Positions 7,632 to 15,355 of a stretch of 33,373 bases of DNA are shown here, one piece after another. The number at the start of each line of letters is the position of its first letter. Within the stretch, counting starts at the first letter, position 1. The notes beneath the pieces are model-generated. The model saw only the letters and a list, made by a program, of their open reading frames with translations, was not told the origin of the DNA and did not search any database. Both the position numbers and the translations under genes were made by a program. This DNA comes from Micromonospora parastrephiae. GTDB lineage: Bacteria; Actinomycetota; Actinomycetes; Mycobacteriales; Micromonosporaceae. The stretch lies in the NCBI RefSeq assembly GCF_016802865.1, contig NZ_JAEVHM010000048.1, positions 1 through 33,373 on the forward strand. Direction: 5' to 3'.

Positions 7632-9607
7632 TCAGCTCGGCGCGCCCAACGGGGACGGCAACAACTGCACGTCGGCCAGGTCGACGTACATGATGCGGTG
7701 GCCGAACTGGATCTGCGCGTACCGGTTCTCGCCGCGGATCACCGTCCAGTCACCGGGCGAGGAACCGTCGATCGTGCTGGCCCGGTAGTACTCGCCGGCC
7801 AGCACCGCGCCGACGGCGTACCGCTGTCCGGCGGCCAGGGTGTACTGCAGCGGCGAGATCTCCTGGTAGGGCACGCCGGCCGGGTAGGCCGCCTGCTCCG
7901 GGTACGCCCGCCCGTACACCGGGATGGTCGCCCGTCCGGGCTTCGGGGTGGCCACCACGCCGACGGTCCACTTGGCGGTCGGCGCGGACGGCGGGTTGTG
8001 GAACCACGCCCGTTGCCCGAGGTACCAGATGGCCGTCCAGTCACCCTGCCGGCCGGCCAGCGCGTACGTCTGGCCGGCGGAGGCCCGGGCGCCGTGGTCT
8101 GACACCTCCATGGTGTTCGGGGTGCCGTCGGGGCGCAGCGCGATGTCGTTGACCAGTGGCGCGTCCGCGGACGGCGCGCTGTGCAGCACCACCGACGAGG
8201 AGCCGCGCGGCGTGCACGGCACGCCAGGGGTGACGCATCCGATGAACGCGGGCTGGTTGGTGGCGTAGTTCGGGTCGATCTGGACCAGCCCGCTGGCCGG
8301 GCTGCCGGTGTCCAGACGCGGCGCGTGCAGCAGGTCGAAGTAGTGCGTCCAGTCCCAGTACGGACCCGGGTCCCAGTGCATTCCGCGTACGGTCGACGCG
8401 ACGGTGCCGGGCACGTTGTCGTGGCCGATGATGTGCTGGCGGTCCAGCGGGATACCCAGCCGCAGCGCGAGGTGCTGGACCAGCTTCGCCGAGGCCCGGT
8501 ACATCGCCTCGGTGTACCAGGTGCCCTGCGCGGCGAAGCCCTCGTGTTCCAACCCGATCGACTTGGCGTTGACGTACCAGTTTCCGGCGTGCCAGGCGAC
8601 GTCCTTGGTCTTCACGTGCTGGGCGATGTGCCCGTCCACGGAGCGCAGCGAGTAGTGCCAGCTCACGTAGGTGGGGTCCTGGACGAGTTTCAGAGTGGTC
8701 GCCCAGCTCGCCTCGGTGTCGTGGATGACGATGTACTCGATCTTCTGCCGGGCGGGCCGGTCGGAGAGGTCGTGGTTGCCGTAGTCCCCGTCGCCGAACG
8801 CCTCGTACGGCGCGGGAATCGACTCGCACGAGACGGTGCGGGGGCACTCCAGCCCGTCCGGGCGGGCCAGGCGGCGCAGGCCCAGCCGGTCCAGCCAGGA
8901 GCGCTCCGGCTGTACCGCGCGGGCCGGCAGCGTGATCCGCTGGCCGTCGTCGGTCACCCGGGACTCGCCGGCGCTGATGGTGGTGAAGACCTCGTCGGCG
9001 AAGGCCGCGGCGGCGTCGGCGCTGTCCGCGCCGGCGTAGCGGGCCACCGCGCCGTACCAGGTGGCCGGGTCGGTGCCGGTGCCGACCGGGGCGCCCAATT
9101 CCCGTTGGTACGCGGCCAGCAGCGCCGCGCCACCGCGGATGTTGACGCTCGCGTCGGTGCGCAGCGACTCGGGTGCCGCGCCGGTCAGCGCGGCGGCGGC
9201 GTCCATGGTCTGCAACGCGGCGGCGGGCGGTGCGGGGTCCTCGGCCGGCGCGGGTGCCGGCGCGGGTCGGAGTCGTCGCCGCGCGGGTCCTCGGTGCCGA
9301 CGTCGTGGTGGCCGCGTCCGGGTAGGGCGGCCACGTGGCGAGCGTCGGTCAGGTGCATCGGGCCGTAGCCGCCGCTGGTGCTCGGTGTGCCGGCGTTGCT
9401 GTCCCAGCGGGACTCCAGGTAGGAGACGCCGAGCAGCACGTCGGTCGGTACGCCGTACTCCGCTGCCGCCGCGACGTACTGCTGCTGGCGGTCGGCGGTG
9501 GGTGCGGCGGCGGCCGCCCCGGCGGGTAGCGGTACCGCGGTCGCGGCGGCGACCACGGCGGCGGCGAGCAGAGCGCGCCGGCCGGGGGACAGGGTTGGAC
9601 GGTGCAT
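7632..9607 (-). CDS. Secreted N-acetylmuramoyl-L-alanine amidase with an apparent frameshift
   Basis: Two overlapping reverse frames make one protein of about 658 residues. The N-terminal frame (ATG at 9607-9605) gives a signal peptide ([20 protein letters not shown]) and a lytic-transglycosylase-like segment ([32 protein letters not shown]). Near 9255-9275 it must shift into the frame that carries the rest. That frame holds an amidase_2 domain with zinc-site phrases [21 protein letters not shown] and [11 protein letters not shown], then SH3-like C-terminal segments ([14 protein letters not shown]). The upstream extension of the second frame is Arg-rich nonsense. The shift sits in a GC-rich Pro/Ala repeat, and adding one G after GACCC restores PAPAPAED. 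It could be a sequencing indel or real inactivation. The enzyme would cut MurNAc-L-Ala bonds outside the cell. Confidence 0.8.
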
Positions 9608-9630
9608 CGAACCCCCTAGATTCCACGAAT

Positions 9631-9648
9631 GAAGGTGAGGTCACCTTC
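9631..9648. promoter_or_regulatory. 18-bp palindrome upstream of the amidase
   Basis: GAAGGTGAGGTCACCTTC has two perfect 8-bp arms around GG, 24 bp before the amidase ATG. It looks like an operator or a leader hairpin. The cognate factor is unknown. Confidence 0.45.
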
Positions 9649-9764
9649 GCGCCGCCCGGGAGTCCGCGTCAATACCTTTCCATCTGTCGATGCAGTCGGA
9701 AGGAAATTTTCGGGTACGGCCCGTGACCCTCTCCAATCGGTACGGAGTGTCACGGCCGCACGGG

Positions 9765-9796
9765 TTGCGGATTGGTAACAGGCGTCTCTACTCTGG
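9765..9796 (+). promoter_or_regulatory. Possible promoter of the riboswitch-controlled NlpC/P60 gene
   Basis: TTGCGG (9765-9770) and a TACTCT-like -10 near 9789-9794 have workable spacing and lie just upstream of the riboswitch. The exact hexamers are uncertain. Confidence 0.35.
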
Positions 9797-9818
9797 TCAT
9801 TCGCCGGTCCGATAGCAG

Positions 9819-9966
9819 GTCCGCCCAGCCCGGGCGGTAACGGACCGACACCGCCGAGTCGCTTCCGAGCGAACCGGGGACCCAGGTTCCCCCGGGGTGA
9901 ATCCGCAGCCACTGCGGTAGGGCGCCGACTTCCCGCCCGAACCCGTCAGCTAACCCGGTAGGCGGT
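9819..9966 (+). ncRNA. c-di-AMP (ydaO-yuaA) riboswitch
   Basis: The ydaO consensus is read directly: GGGGACCCAGG (about 9876-9886), GGGGTGAATCCGCAGCC (about 9894-9910), CACTGCGGTAGGGC (about 9910-9923) and the diagnostic CCCGAACCCGTCAGCTAACC ending in GGTAGGCGG (about 9936-9964). The closing stem pairs ACCGCC (9850-9855) with GGCGGT (9961-9966). A preceding hairpin (GGTCCGCCC near 9819, pairing toward 9846) may belong to the actinobacterial form. It ends 25 nt before the NlpC/P60 start. Actinobacterial ydaO switches commonly control wall hydrolases and usually turn expression off at high c-di-AMP; whether that occurs by termination or initiation here is not clear. Confidence 0.93.
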
Positions 9967-9991
9967 CAGGAAGAAGGAGAACGGAACCCCG

Positions 9992-11032
9992 GTGGCACTT
10001 CATGCCCCGCGGCCGTCGTCCGAGCGGTCGGCAGCAGCCGACCCGACGTCGATCGTGCCGCGTCCACGCTGGTCCCGCTTCACCACCGCTCTCGCCGCAC
10101 TGGTCGGCGTCGCCGTCGTCCTGACCGGCAGCGCCACGGCGGCCCACGCCGACCCGTCCGTCGCCGAGATCGAACGCCAGATCGACGCCGACTGGAACAA
10201 ACTCGAACCGATCATCGAACGGCACAACGCCACCCGGGCCGACCTCGCCGTCAAGCGCAAGCAGGCCGACGCCCTGGCCGCCCGGATCGCCCCGCTGGAG
10301 CGTCAGGTCGACGCCGCGATGGACAAGGTCAGCGCTCTGGCCGTGCGCGCGTACAAGGGCGAGAACGTCTCCACCGTCAACGCGGTGCTGGGCAGCCGGT
10401 CGCCGAGCGAGGTCGTCGGGCAGCTCGAGATGCTCGACCGGTTCGCGCACAACCAGCAGCAGGACGTACGCCAGGTTGCCGACCTGCGCAACGACCTGGC
10501 CGCGCAGAAGGCGCCACTGGACGAGATGGTGGCCCAGCTGACCCGTACCGAGGCCCAGCTGGCGGCGAAGAAGAAGCAGATCAACGAGGAGATCGACCGT
10601 CTGCAGAAGCTGCGCCTCAAGGTGTACGGCAACGGCGGCGGCGGCCCGCTGCGTCCCGCGCCCTGCCCGGCCAGCTACCCGGGCGGTGCCGCGGGCGTGG
10701 CCGTGAAGTTCGCCTGCGCGCAGATCGGCAAGCCCTACGTGTGGGGCGCCGAGGGCCCGAACTCGTACGACTGCTCCGGGCTGATGCTGGCCGCCTGGGC
10801 CAAGGCCGGCGTGTCACTGCCGCACAACGCCGCCGCGCAGAGCCGGGTGACCAAGAACGTCAGCAAGGGCGACCTGCGCCCCGGTGACCTGGTCTTCTAC
10901 TACAGCGACATCCACCACGTCGGCATGTACGTGGGCAACGGCTGGGTGGTGCACGCCTCCCAGGCCGGCCAACCCATCAAGATGAAGAAGGTCGACGACG
11001 GCCCGATCCACAGCTACGGCCGCCCAGGCTGA
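9992..11032 (+). CDS. Secreted NlpC/P60 peptidoglycan endopeptidase under c-di-AMP riboswitch
   Basis: The protein has 346 residues and is a close paralogue of the enzyme at 6569. It has a signal peptide (ALAALVGVAVVLTGSATAAHA, about 31-51), a coiled coil (about 55-205, VAEIERQIDADWNKLEPIIE) and a C-terminal NlpC/P60 domain (about 225-346). The catalytic Cys is in NSYDCSGLMLAAW, the His is in DIHHVGMYVGN, and a further conserved His is in WVVHASQ. GTG 9992 has AAGGAG about 12 nt upstream and an AGAACGG stretch closer in. The start VALH parallels the paralogue's VATM. It should cleave stem peptides in the wall. Its 5' leader is a c-di-AMP riboswitch, so expression is probably tied to c-di-AMP, a turgor and wall-stress signal. 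Confidence 0.95.
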   Translation: MALHAPRPSSERSAAADPTSIVPRPRWSRFTTALAALVGVAVVLTGSATAAHADPSVAEIERQIDADWNKLEPIIERHNATRADLAVKRKQADALAARIAPLERQVDAAMDKVSALAVRAYKGENVSTVNAVLGSRSPSEVVGQLEMLDRFAHNQQQDVRQVADLRNDLAAQKAPLDEMVAQLTRTEAQLAAKKKQINEEIDRLQKLRLKVYGNGGGGPLRPAPCPASYPGGAAGVAVKFACAQIGKPYVWGAEGPNSYDCSGLMLAAWAKAGVSLPHNAAAQSRVTKNVSKGDLRPGDLVFYYSDIHHVGMYVGNGWVVHASQAGQPIKMKKVDDGPIHSYGRPG

Positions 11033-11046
11033 CCCACCGCAGACGC

Positions 11047-11084
11047 ACGAGGGCCCGTCGCGATCCGTCGCGGCGGGCCCTCGT
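11047..11084. terminator. Bidirectional terminator between NlpC/P60 gene and dcd
   Basis: ACGAGGGCCCG and CGGGCCCTCGT arms, plus inner partial pairing around TCGCGATCCGTCGCGG, form a strong hairpin between the two convergent stops. Confidence 0.75.
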
Positions 11085-11104
11085 CGTGTGTCTGTCGTAC
11101 CGCG

Positions 11105-11683
11105 TCAGCGGGTGGGCCAGGTACGCCAGTGCTGCCAGGCGCGGCTGGGCGTCGGCCCCCGCTGCCCCTGGTAGCGCGAGCCGTACACCACCGAGCCGTA
11201 CGGGTGTTCGGCCGGCGAGGAGAGCCGGAAGATGCACAACTGACCGATCTTCATGCCCGGCCAGAGCGTGATCGGTAGGTTCGCCACGTTGGACAGCTCC
11301 AGCGTCACATGCCCGGAGAAGCCCGGGTCGATGAAGCCGGCGGTGGAGTGGGTGAGCAGACCGAGGCGGCCCAGCGAACTCTTCCCTTCCAGCCGGCCGG
11401 CGAGCTGGTCGCCCAGCGAGATCACCTCGAGCGTCGAGGCGAGCACGAACTCCCCGGGGTGCAGCACGAACGGCTCGCCGTCGGGAACCTCGACCACCGA
11501 GGTCAGGTCGTCCTGCTGCATTGCCGGGTCGATGTGGGTGTAGAGGTGGTTGTTGAAGACCCGGAACAGCCGGTCGAGTCGCACGTCGATGCTGGACGGC
11601 TGGACCAGCATGGGCTCGAAGGGCTCCAGGCCCAGCGCGCCGGCCTTGATCTCGGAGACCAGGTCGCGGTCGGAGAGCAGCAT
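11105..11683 (-). CDS. dcd: dCTP deaminase
   Basis: The protein has 192 residues and full Dcd motifs: [15 protein letters not shown] at the start, [39 protein letters not shown], and [20 protein letters not shown] containing the catalytic Glu region. The length matches the actinobacterial family, whose mycobacterial member both deaminates dCTP and hydrolyses the dUTP formed, giving dUMP for dTMP synthesis. The ATG at 11683 lies 6 nt after a -10-like TATGGT on the reverse strand, so the mRNA may be leaderless. It is divergent from the PPOX-family gene, and a LexA-like box lies between them, closer to the other gene. Confidence 0.95.
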   Translation of the reverse strand: MLLSDRDLVSEIKAGALGLEPFEPMLVQPSSIDVRLDRLFRVFNNHLYTHIDPAMQQDDLTSVVEVPDGEPFVLHPGEFVLASTLEVISLGDQLAGRLEGKSSLGRLGLLTHSTAGFIDPGFSGHVTLELSNVANLPITLWPGMKIGQLCIFRLSSPAEHPYGSVVYGSRYQGQRGPTPSRAWQHWRTWPTR

Positions 11684-11754
11684 CGGACAACCATAGCCGC
11701 GTTGTGCGCGGGGGCCAGATTCGGTGCCGGTGACCAGCGCGTCGAGGTCGCTGG

Positions 11755-11776
11755 TCGTACATTTGTTCGATAGAAT
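11755..11776 (+). promoter_or_regulatory. LexA/SOS-like box abutting a -10 element
   Basis: TCGTACATTTGTTCGA (11755-11770) matches the actinobacterial LexA consensus TCGAAC-N4-GTTCGA at 11 of 12 positions. It is followed at once by the -10 TAGAAT (11771-11776), with ATG 6 nt later. Binding would block the promoter of the PPOX gene. It lies about 60 bp upstream of the dcd -10 on the other strand. Confidence 0.6.
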
Positions 11777-11782
11777 GCCCGC

Positions 11783-12340
11783 ATGGCTTCCTGGTCCGAA
11801 TTCGCCGCCGACGAGCCCCGACTCGCCGCCGGGATCCGCGTTCTCCTCCAGCAGTACGGGCCGGGCTTCGGCTACCTGGCCACGGTCCGCGCCGACGGGG
11901 GGCCCCGGGTCCATCCGGTCTCCCCGGTCATCACCGACGAGGGCTTGTTCTGCTTCATCATCGACTCTCCGAAGCGCCGCGACCTCGAACGAGACGGCCG
12001 CTACGCGCTGCACTCGTTCCCGCCGGAGGAGAGCGACGATGAGGCGTACGTGGCGGGTCACGCCCGTCCGGTGACCGATCCGGCCCAGTTGGCCCGTTTG
12101 GCGCAGGGTGCCCGGGCCGAGCCGCAGGTCGACTGGCGGTTGTTCGAGTTCACCGTCGACGTGGCGATGCTGACCCGCCGCGAGCAGCACATCGCTGGCG
12201 TTCCGGGTGTGCCGCCGGGCCGGCCGGCCGTTCGGGTGTGGCTCGACCCGCACGCAGCGCCGGCACCGGTCGCACCGGTTGCCGTACCGCAGACCCGCCC
12301 GACCCGTCGCAGCCGTGACGTGCAGTGCACGGCCGCCTGA
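11783..12340 (+). CDS. Pyridoxamine 5'-phosphate oxidase-family (split-barrel FMN/F420) protein
   Basis: The protein has 185 residues. The first about 130 form a PNPOx-like split barrel: [44 protein letters not shown], then [13 protein letters not shown]. The tail is Pro- and Arg-rich. Such proteins bind FMN, F420 or haem; the cofactor cannot be decided here, and it is not a PdxH orthologue. The ATG sits 6 nt after the -10 TAGAAT, so translation is probably leaderless. The overlapping SOS-like box suggests induction by DNA damage. It converges on the metalloprotease gene, with a perfect hairpin between. Confidence 0.82.
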   Translation: MASWSEFAADEPRLAAGIRVLLQQYGPGFGYLATVRADGGPRVHPVSPVITDEGLFCFIIDSPKRRDLERDGRYALHSFPPEESDDEAYVAGHARPVTDPAQLARLAQGARAEPQVDWRLFEFTVDVAMLTRREQHIAGVPGVPPGRPAVRVWLDPHAAPAPVAPVAVPQTRPTRRSRDVQCTAA

Positions 12341-12361
12341 TCGCGACCGATGCTGGAAACG

Positions 12362-12397
12362 CCGGTGCCGGCTCCGTCGTGACGGAGCCGGCACCGG
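12362..12397. terminator. Perfect 16-bp bidirectional terminator
   Basis: CCGGTGCCGGCTCCGT (12362-12377) pairs perfectly with 12382-12397 around CGTG, between the convergent PPOX and metalloprotease genes. Confidence 0.8.
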
Positions 12398-12412
12398 GTG
12401 TACGCGGAGAAG

Positions 12413-13396
12413 CTACGCGGCGCGGTACGCGTTCCACGCGGTCAGCATCCGGCTCGCCTGTCCCGGGGTGAACTGGTACATGCACGAGTCGTAGGTGTAG
12501 TCCATGAAGTTGGTGATCGGGTCCAGGCCGGTCGCCGAGCAGGTGTTGCGCCCGGTCGGGCACTCGTACGCCGGCGACGCCTCGGCCGGGGTGTCGCTGA
12601 CGCTGTCACCCGAGCCACCGCAGCCACCCTGGAAGGTGTGGTAGAGGTTCAGCCAGTGGCCCACCTCGTGGGTGCCGGTGTCGCCCTGGTTGTAGTTGGT
12701 GGCGGTGCCACCCGGCAGCGACTCGTTCAGCGCGACCACGCCGTCCATGCTGCTCAGGTTCCGCTGCGGGAAGGTCGCCCAGCCCAGCAGGTCGTCGCTC
12801 AACTCGCCGAGGTAGATGTTGAGTGTGTTCTTGCCGCCCACCCGCAGCGACGACTTCATCGACCGCTCCGCCGACGAGCCCTGCACGATCGGGTACCACG
12901 AAGGGTTCGTCACCCGGTTGATCTTGTCGAGCCGGAAGGTGAACGCGGTGGCCGCGCCGCCGGTCGCGCCGGCGTAGGCCTGGTTGAGCACGGTGATCTG
13001 CGAGGTGATCAACGAGTCGGGGATGTTGCCGCCGGCTCGGGTGCTGTTCTCCTGGATCACATGCACCACCACCGGGATGGTGACCGTGGCCAGTGCCGTC
13101 GCTCCTGCGCCGGCGCGAAAGTTGGCGCGCTCGCGCAGCGCCGCCGCCAGGTCGGCGTCCCGCTCGCGGACCTGCTTCGCGGTCAGCTCGTTCGGGTCGT
13201 GCTTCGCCGCGGCGCCGGGCTTGACCCGGGCGTTGGCGTGACTGTCCGCCGGCTCCACGCAGGCGCCGCCGGGCGCCGCGGAGAAGGCCGACGCAGCCGG
13301 GACGGCGCCCACCGCGGCGGTGCTGAGCAGCAGCGCGAGTGTCGTGGACGCGACACCGGCGGCACGCCGGGTCAGCAGGTTGGGACGGGGTCCCAT
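12413..13396 (-). CDS. Secreted M43-family (pappalysin-like) zinc metalloprotease
   Basis: The protein has 327 residues. It has a Tat/Sec-like N-terminus (NLLTRRAAGVASTTLALLLS), a signal peptide to about residue 37, a propeptide-like region, and a metzincin catalytic domain with HEVGHWLNLYHTF, that is HExxH followed by the third His ligand. A cysteine-rich segment (CGGSGDSVSDTPAE, CPTGRNTCS) and the Met-turn NFMDYTYDSCMYQFTPGQ follow, as in M43 enzymes. ATG 13396 is preceded by GAGGTG 6-7 nt upstream. A longer frame to 13483 lacks a ribosome site. It should act extracellularly; the substrate is unknown. Confidence 0.92.
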   Translation of the reverse strand: MGPRPNLLTRRAAGVASTTLALLLSTAAVGAVPAASAFSAAPGGACVEPADSHANARVKPGAAAKHDPNELTAKQVRERDADLAAALRERANFRAGAGATALATVTIPVVVHVIQENSTRAGGNIPDSLITSQITVLNQAYAGATGGAATAFTFRLDKINRVTNPSWYPIVQGSSAERSMKSSLRVGGKNTLNIYLGELSDDLLGWATFPQRNLSSMDGVVALNESLPGGTATNYNQGDTGTHEVGHWLNLYHTFQGGCGGSGDSVSDTPAEASPAYECPTGRNTCSATGLDPITNFMDYTYDSCMYQFTPGQASRMLTAWNAYRAA

Positions 13397-13598
13397 GGGC
13401 CCACCTCTTTCTGGCAGCGTGACAGGGGGTGTGTCACGCCGTGGCTGAGAACGTGTGGCAGACGTTACAACCCATCGACGCATTTGAGAACGGCCATATG
13501 TTGCCGTCCGGAAACTTCTTCACGGGTTCGTGTGGCGGGGGGTGCGCGGGGGTACCTGGGTGCACCGGCGCGACCACTCGGGTACAGTGGTGCCGCCT

Positions 13599-13672
13599 GC
13601 GGGTGTAGTTCAATGGCAGAACATCAGCTTCCCAAGCTGACAGTGCGGGTTCGATTCCCGTCACCCGCTCCA
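13599..13672 (+). tRNA. tRNA-Gly (anticodon CCC), CCA encoded
   Basis: The acceptor stem GCGGGTG (13599-13605) pairs with CACCCGC (13662-13668). T13669 is the discriminator and CCA (13670-13672) is encoded. The D arm holds TAGTTCAATGGCAGAAC. The anticodon stem TCAGC/GCTGA closes the loop TTCCCAA, giving anticodon CCC. The T arm is GCGGGTTCGATTCCCGT. A -10-like TACAGT lies at 13583-13588. The 3' half is the attachment site of the element that follows. Confidence 0.96.
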
Positions 13673-13695
13673 GCGTGAGGCCCCAGCTCAGGACA
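13629..13695 (+). repeat. Left attachment site (inside intact tRNA-Gly)
   Basis: Positions 13636-13695 are identical to 16158-16217 over 60 bp. The match extends left through the anticodon loop (TTCCCA, then A here versus C in the right copy). To the right, similarity continues imperfectly to about 13724. Confidence 0.9.
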
Positions 13696-13715
13696 CATTC
13701 CCTGGCTGGGGCCTC
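13677..13715 (+). terminator. tRNA-Gly terminator
   Basis: GAGGCCCCAGC (13677-13687) and GCTGGGGCCTC (13705-13715) form a perfect 11-bp stem. The right-hand copy at 16199-16237 has lost one G. Confidence 0.7.
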
Positions 13716-13729
13716 GGTCGTTGCCATTA

Positions 13730-13940
13730 CTTTCTTGCGCTTGCCGTGCCCGATCCTGACTCTTCTTGATCTGCGAGCTGAGCGCTTCGGCGATCTGCTC
13801 GTCCTGCTCGCGGGCGGTGTGCTGGTGATCATCGCCGCGAGGGTCGAGGCGTGGCCCATCCGCGCCATCAGGTCGGCGAGGATTGCCCCGGTCCGCGAGG
13901 CGAGGGTGTTACCGGTGTGCCGCAGGTCAAGTGAAAGCCA
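13730..13940 (-). pseudogene. C-terminal remnant of a phage-type tyrosine integrase
   Basis: The reverse frame reads LSLDLRHTGNTLASRTG, then ADLMARMGHASTLAAMI, the box-II Arg/His region and the GH motif of actinobacterial integrases. The expected next motif, YQH with the catalytic Tyr, is broken. ATGATC is followed by ACCAGCACACC, so one T of the TAC codon is missing near 13826/13827. After the shift the frame continues as QHTAREQDEQIAEALSSQIK, typical of these C-termini. The N-terminal domains are absent, and the His normally before DLRHT is Leu. The shifted frame runs on through the attachment core and stops inside the tRNA (13624-13626), so the integrase end and att site overlapped. It cannot be active. 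Confidence 0.85.
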
Positions 13941-14058
13941 GGCAGGCCAGCCGCCGCGCGGCCGCCCCTCGGAGCTCAAAGGCGCTACGCGTCGCGAGCG
14001 ACGGCCCTGCGGGCCGCCCTTGACCTCGGAGCCTGTGCGACCCTCGGGCAGGAGTCGT

Positions 14059-14081
14059 GGGGCAGGCTGATGGCCTGCCCC
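14059..14081 (-). terminator. Hairpin possibly ending the darTG transcript
   Basis: GGGGCAGGC and GCCTGCCCC form a 9-bp perfect stem with a TGATG loop, about 140 nt beyond the darG stop. In 13941-14218 I see nothing else recognisable: no ORF with convincing content on either strand. Confidence 0.35.
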
Positions 14082-14218
14082 TACTGGTGCGCGTCGCCAA
14101 CCCCGGCCCCGACTCGTCGCCGGTCACCCAGCGGCATCAAGGTCCGCTTGACGTGGCGGGCCGGGTGGCGGTCTGCTCCCCGGGAGGGCGGGTCGGCGGC
14201 AGACGGGATAGTCTGCAG

Positions 14219-15355
14219 CTAGACACCAAGCTCGGTAAGAACACCGGCAACAGCGTCGTCTGCCTCTACATCAATCCACTGCATCGCGGCGAGTTCCACG
14301 ACGGATCGCACAATGTCGTCGTGCTTAATCGGCGGCTTTCTGCGAATCTTCCACTTCTCCACGTACTCAATCACCTCAGCGGTTGTCGGCCTGCGTCCGA
14401 ACCTGCTTCGCAGCGCATCAGCAACGTAATGAACAGAACCCGCGACTTCCGCTCGTCGCGAATCGAAGCGAGCAACAAGATCCACCACGCGAGCTATAGC
14501 TGCTTCCCACTGCTGAAGCTCTGTCATATAGTGCATCTTCGCATCGCTGAAGGTCGATCCCACCCGGGTCTCAATCATGCTGCCGCGACGTACCTCAGCG
14601 ACAAGACCGTTATTCTGGAGTTGCGCGGTTAGGCGACCGAGTGAAGCAGCGTAAGGCCCGTAGCTGTTGGCTTCATACGTTAGAGACGTCGGAATGCCTG
14701 CCGCAGTGGCAAAGTAGGCAATTTTTTGGAACAGGACCCGGCCTACAGGCCAGTGGTATGGTTCCGCCTCGATCTTGGCCAGGATGTCGACTAGCGCTAT
14801 GGCCCCAGGTGCTACCCTGGGCGTATCGCCTCGGCGGCCTTCCTGCTCCGGCATTTCAAGTAACGAGAGCTGCGCATCGCTTGGTTCGACACCATGAGGC
14901 ACGTATAGCTCAACCGGGATGGCGAAATCACGAAGATGCTTGTCCAGCGTCGGCCCTACTACGGACCAGTCAAGCTGGCCGTTACCGCAGCCCAGAGGTG
15001 GCACGGCGATCGAGGTGACGCCCCACTCGCGAAGATGTTCTTTAAGGTACATCAGGCCGTTCTCGATGTCCTCAAGCCGACTGACTGAACGCCAATGATC
15101 CTTAGTGGGGAAATTGACGATGAGATGATCGTCGGCCCTAAAAATGTACGGCTTCCCTAGTTTTACCGTGCCGGCGTCGCAACGGCGCACGTAATCCTGA
15201 AACATCTCCGGGTAGCGCCTCTTGAAGGCAAGCGCGATGCCCTTGCCCATAATCCCGACGCAGTTGACCGTGTTTACTAGGGTCTGCGCGCGCGAGTTCA
15301 GCAGATTGCCCTGAGTCAACCTGATTGACGTGCTCCTACTTGAAGAAGATGTCAT
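14219..15355 (-). CDS. darG: DarG: macrodomain DNA ADP-ribosylglycohydrolase antitoxin
   Basis: The protein has 378 residues. Residues 11-155 are a macrodomain: LTQGNLLNS, NTVNCVGIMGKGIALAF (28-44), NFPTKDHWRS with the conserved Lys about 85, and PPLGCGNGQLDW (about 118-129). DarG removes ADP-ribose that DarT puts on thymidine in single-stranded DNA. Residues about 170-378 form the C-terminal domain (VGRVLFQKIAYFATAAGIP, YEANSYGPYAASLGRLTAQL), which in known DarG proteins binds and blocks DarT directly. ATG 15355 has GGGGAAG 6 nt upstream and overlaps the end of darT by 20 nt, so toxin and antitoxin are coupled, with the usual order toxin first. It appears full length. Confidence 0.93.
   Translation of the reverse strand: MTSSSSRSTSIRLTQGNLLNSRAQTLVNTVNCVGIMGKGIALAFKRRYPEMFQDYVRRCDAGTVKLGKPYIFRADDHLIVNFPTKDHWRSVSRLEDIENGLMYLKEHLREWGVTSIAVPPLGCGNGQLDWSVVGPTLDKHLRDFAIPVELYVPHGVEPSDAQLSLLEMPEQEGRRGDTPRVAPGAIALVDILAKIEAEPYHWPVGRVLFQKIAYFATAAGIPTSLTYEANSYGPYAASLGRLTAQLQNNGLVAEVRRGSMIETRVGSTFSDAKMHYMTELQQWEAAIARVVDLVARFDSRRAEVAGSVHYVADALRSRFGRRPTTAEVIEYVEKWKIRRKPPIKHDDIVRSVVELAAMQWIDVEADDAVAGVLTELGV

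Noticed and set aside
9631..9648. IdeR/DmdR iron box
   Set aside because: The core resembles AGGTnAGGnTnACCT, but the spacing is one base short, so I list it only as an unassigned palindrome.
7591..12397. CRISPR-like repeats
   Set aside because: The repeated hairpins are independent terminators with unrelated sequences and irregular spacing.
12398..13678. 426-codon forward ORF opposite the metalloprotease
   Set aside because: It is a shadow frame running into the tRNA; the M43 gene on the other strand has clear motifs.
13434..13979. Reverse ORF containing VTGIEPALSAWE over the tRNA
   Set aside because: This phrase is the classic spurious translation of the antisense strand of a tRNA-Gly gene. 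Only the integrase-like upstream part is meaningful.
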